64,000 bases of DNA, taken from NCBI RefSeq assembly GCF_002117935.1, contig NZ_BDJE01000008.1, positions 62,001-126,000 of the forward strand, given 5' to 3'. This DNA is from Nocardioides sp. PD653-B2 (lineage in GTDB: Bacteria; Actinomycetota; Actinomycetes; Propionibacteriales; Nocardioidaceae). The notes under the pieces are model-generated. The model was not told the origin of the DNA. It worked only from the letters and a program-made list of their open reading frames with translations, and did no database searches. Shown in pieces: positions 63,820 to 64,000 of the stretch (positions are counted from its first letter, which is position 1; every line of letters begins with the position of its first letter). The translations under genes and the position numbers were made by a program.

Positions 63820-63823
<4 letters not shown>

Positions 63824-64000
63824 GCACCGACCGCGCGCGACGCCCGGGCCCCACGGTCCGCACGCGCGTCCACGAGCTCACCGCGGACGCCGACCGGCAC
63901 CACGAGGACCGGCTCGCGACCGAGGAGCCGCTGGAGATCCGGCTCGCCTGGCCGGGCGGGGCGCCCCGGCGGGTCTGGGTCACGATGCGCACGCCCGGCA
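63820..64000 (+). CDS. fdhD: Formate dehydrogenase accessory sulfurtransferase FdhD, 3' end outside window
   Basis: Only the first 60 residues are in view. LATEEPLEIRLAWPGGAPRRVWVTMRTPG matches the EEPLEI...MRTPG region of FdhD, which transfers sulfur to the molybdenum cofactor of formate dehydrogenase. The start overlaps the pepN stop (ATGA). The catalytic Cys motif lies beyond the edge. Confidence 0.8.

Overview
The window is a GC-rich, densely packed piece of an actinobacterial chromosome. Evidence for this is the Pup-proteasome locus (mpa, dop, pup, prcB, prcA, pafA, pafB, pafC), RbpA, a SigR-type promoter, an F420-dependent oxidoreductase, Lnt next to a polyprenol-phosphate mannosyltransferase, frequent GTG starts and stop/start overlaps. 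Gene order and repeat types suggest Nocardioidaceae (Nocardioides-like); that placement is inference. No rRNA, tRNA, CRISPR array, prophage or insertion sequence was seen.

Layout. 1-11.5 kb: pupylation and proteasome locus, with a YbaK deacylase and a methyltransferase antisense between mpa and dop, and a DUF559-type gene between prcA and pafA. 11.5-17 kb: tatA, tatC, a small conserved gene, a diacylglycerol-kinase-like lipid kinase and a Ski2/HelY helicase. 17-21 kb: redox proteins, a 5'-3' exonuclease, an Lrp/AsnC regulator and a lipoprotein. 21.2-26.7 kb: a lysine-fermentation-type cluster, kamA divergent from kdd-kamD-kamE-kal, without a kce gene in view. 26.7-30.5 kb: a non-coding, strongly structured stretch, then lnt, a dolichol-phosphate-mannose-synthase homologue and fxsA, convergent with rbpA. 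30.5-35 kb: an MFS exporter, a glycerophosphodiesterase, a zinc-ribbon protein and a MurA paralogue carrying an N-terminal HTH domain. 35-43 kb: alcohol dehydrogenase, PhoD-like phosphatase, a tiny Cys-rich protein, AraC-VOC-UvrA-like operon. 42.4-48.5 kb: a frameshifted lipoprotein, a 1017-residue secreted metzincin-type protease, a CopC-like protein and signal peptidase I. 48.5-64 kb: assorted metabolic and secreted proteins, PepN, and the start of fdhD.

Three patterns run across genes. First, at least 22 genes have a TANNNT hexamer ending exactly 6 or 7 bases before the start codon, the signature of leaderless transcripts; it also settles several start codons. Second, a 20-bp palindrome GCGGTTTGGTCCCAAACCGC recurs in intergenic gaps; three times it forms inverted pairs of fixed 41-bp spacing (a 61-bp composite element), once it is single. 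Third, nested inverted repeats mark some gene ends. The most promising unexplained items are the 61-bp element, the structured RNA candidate before lnt, the large metzincin, and the HTH-MurA gene whose promoter carries a matching palindrome.
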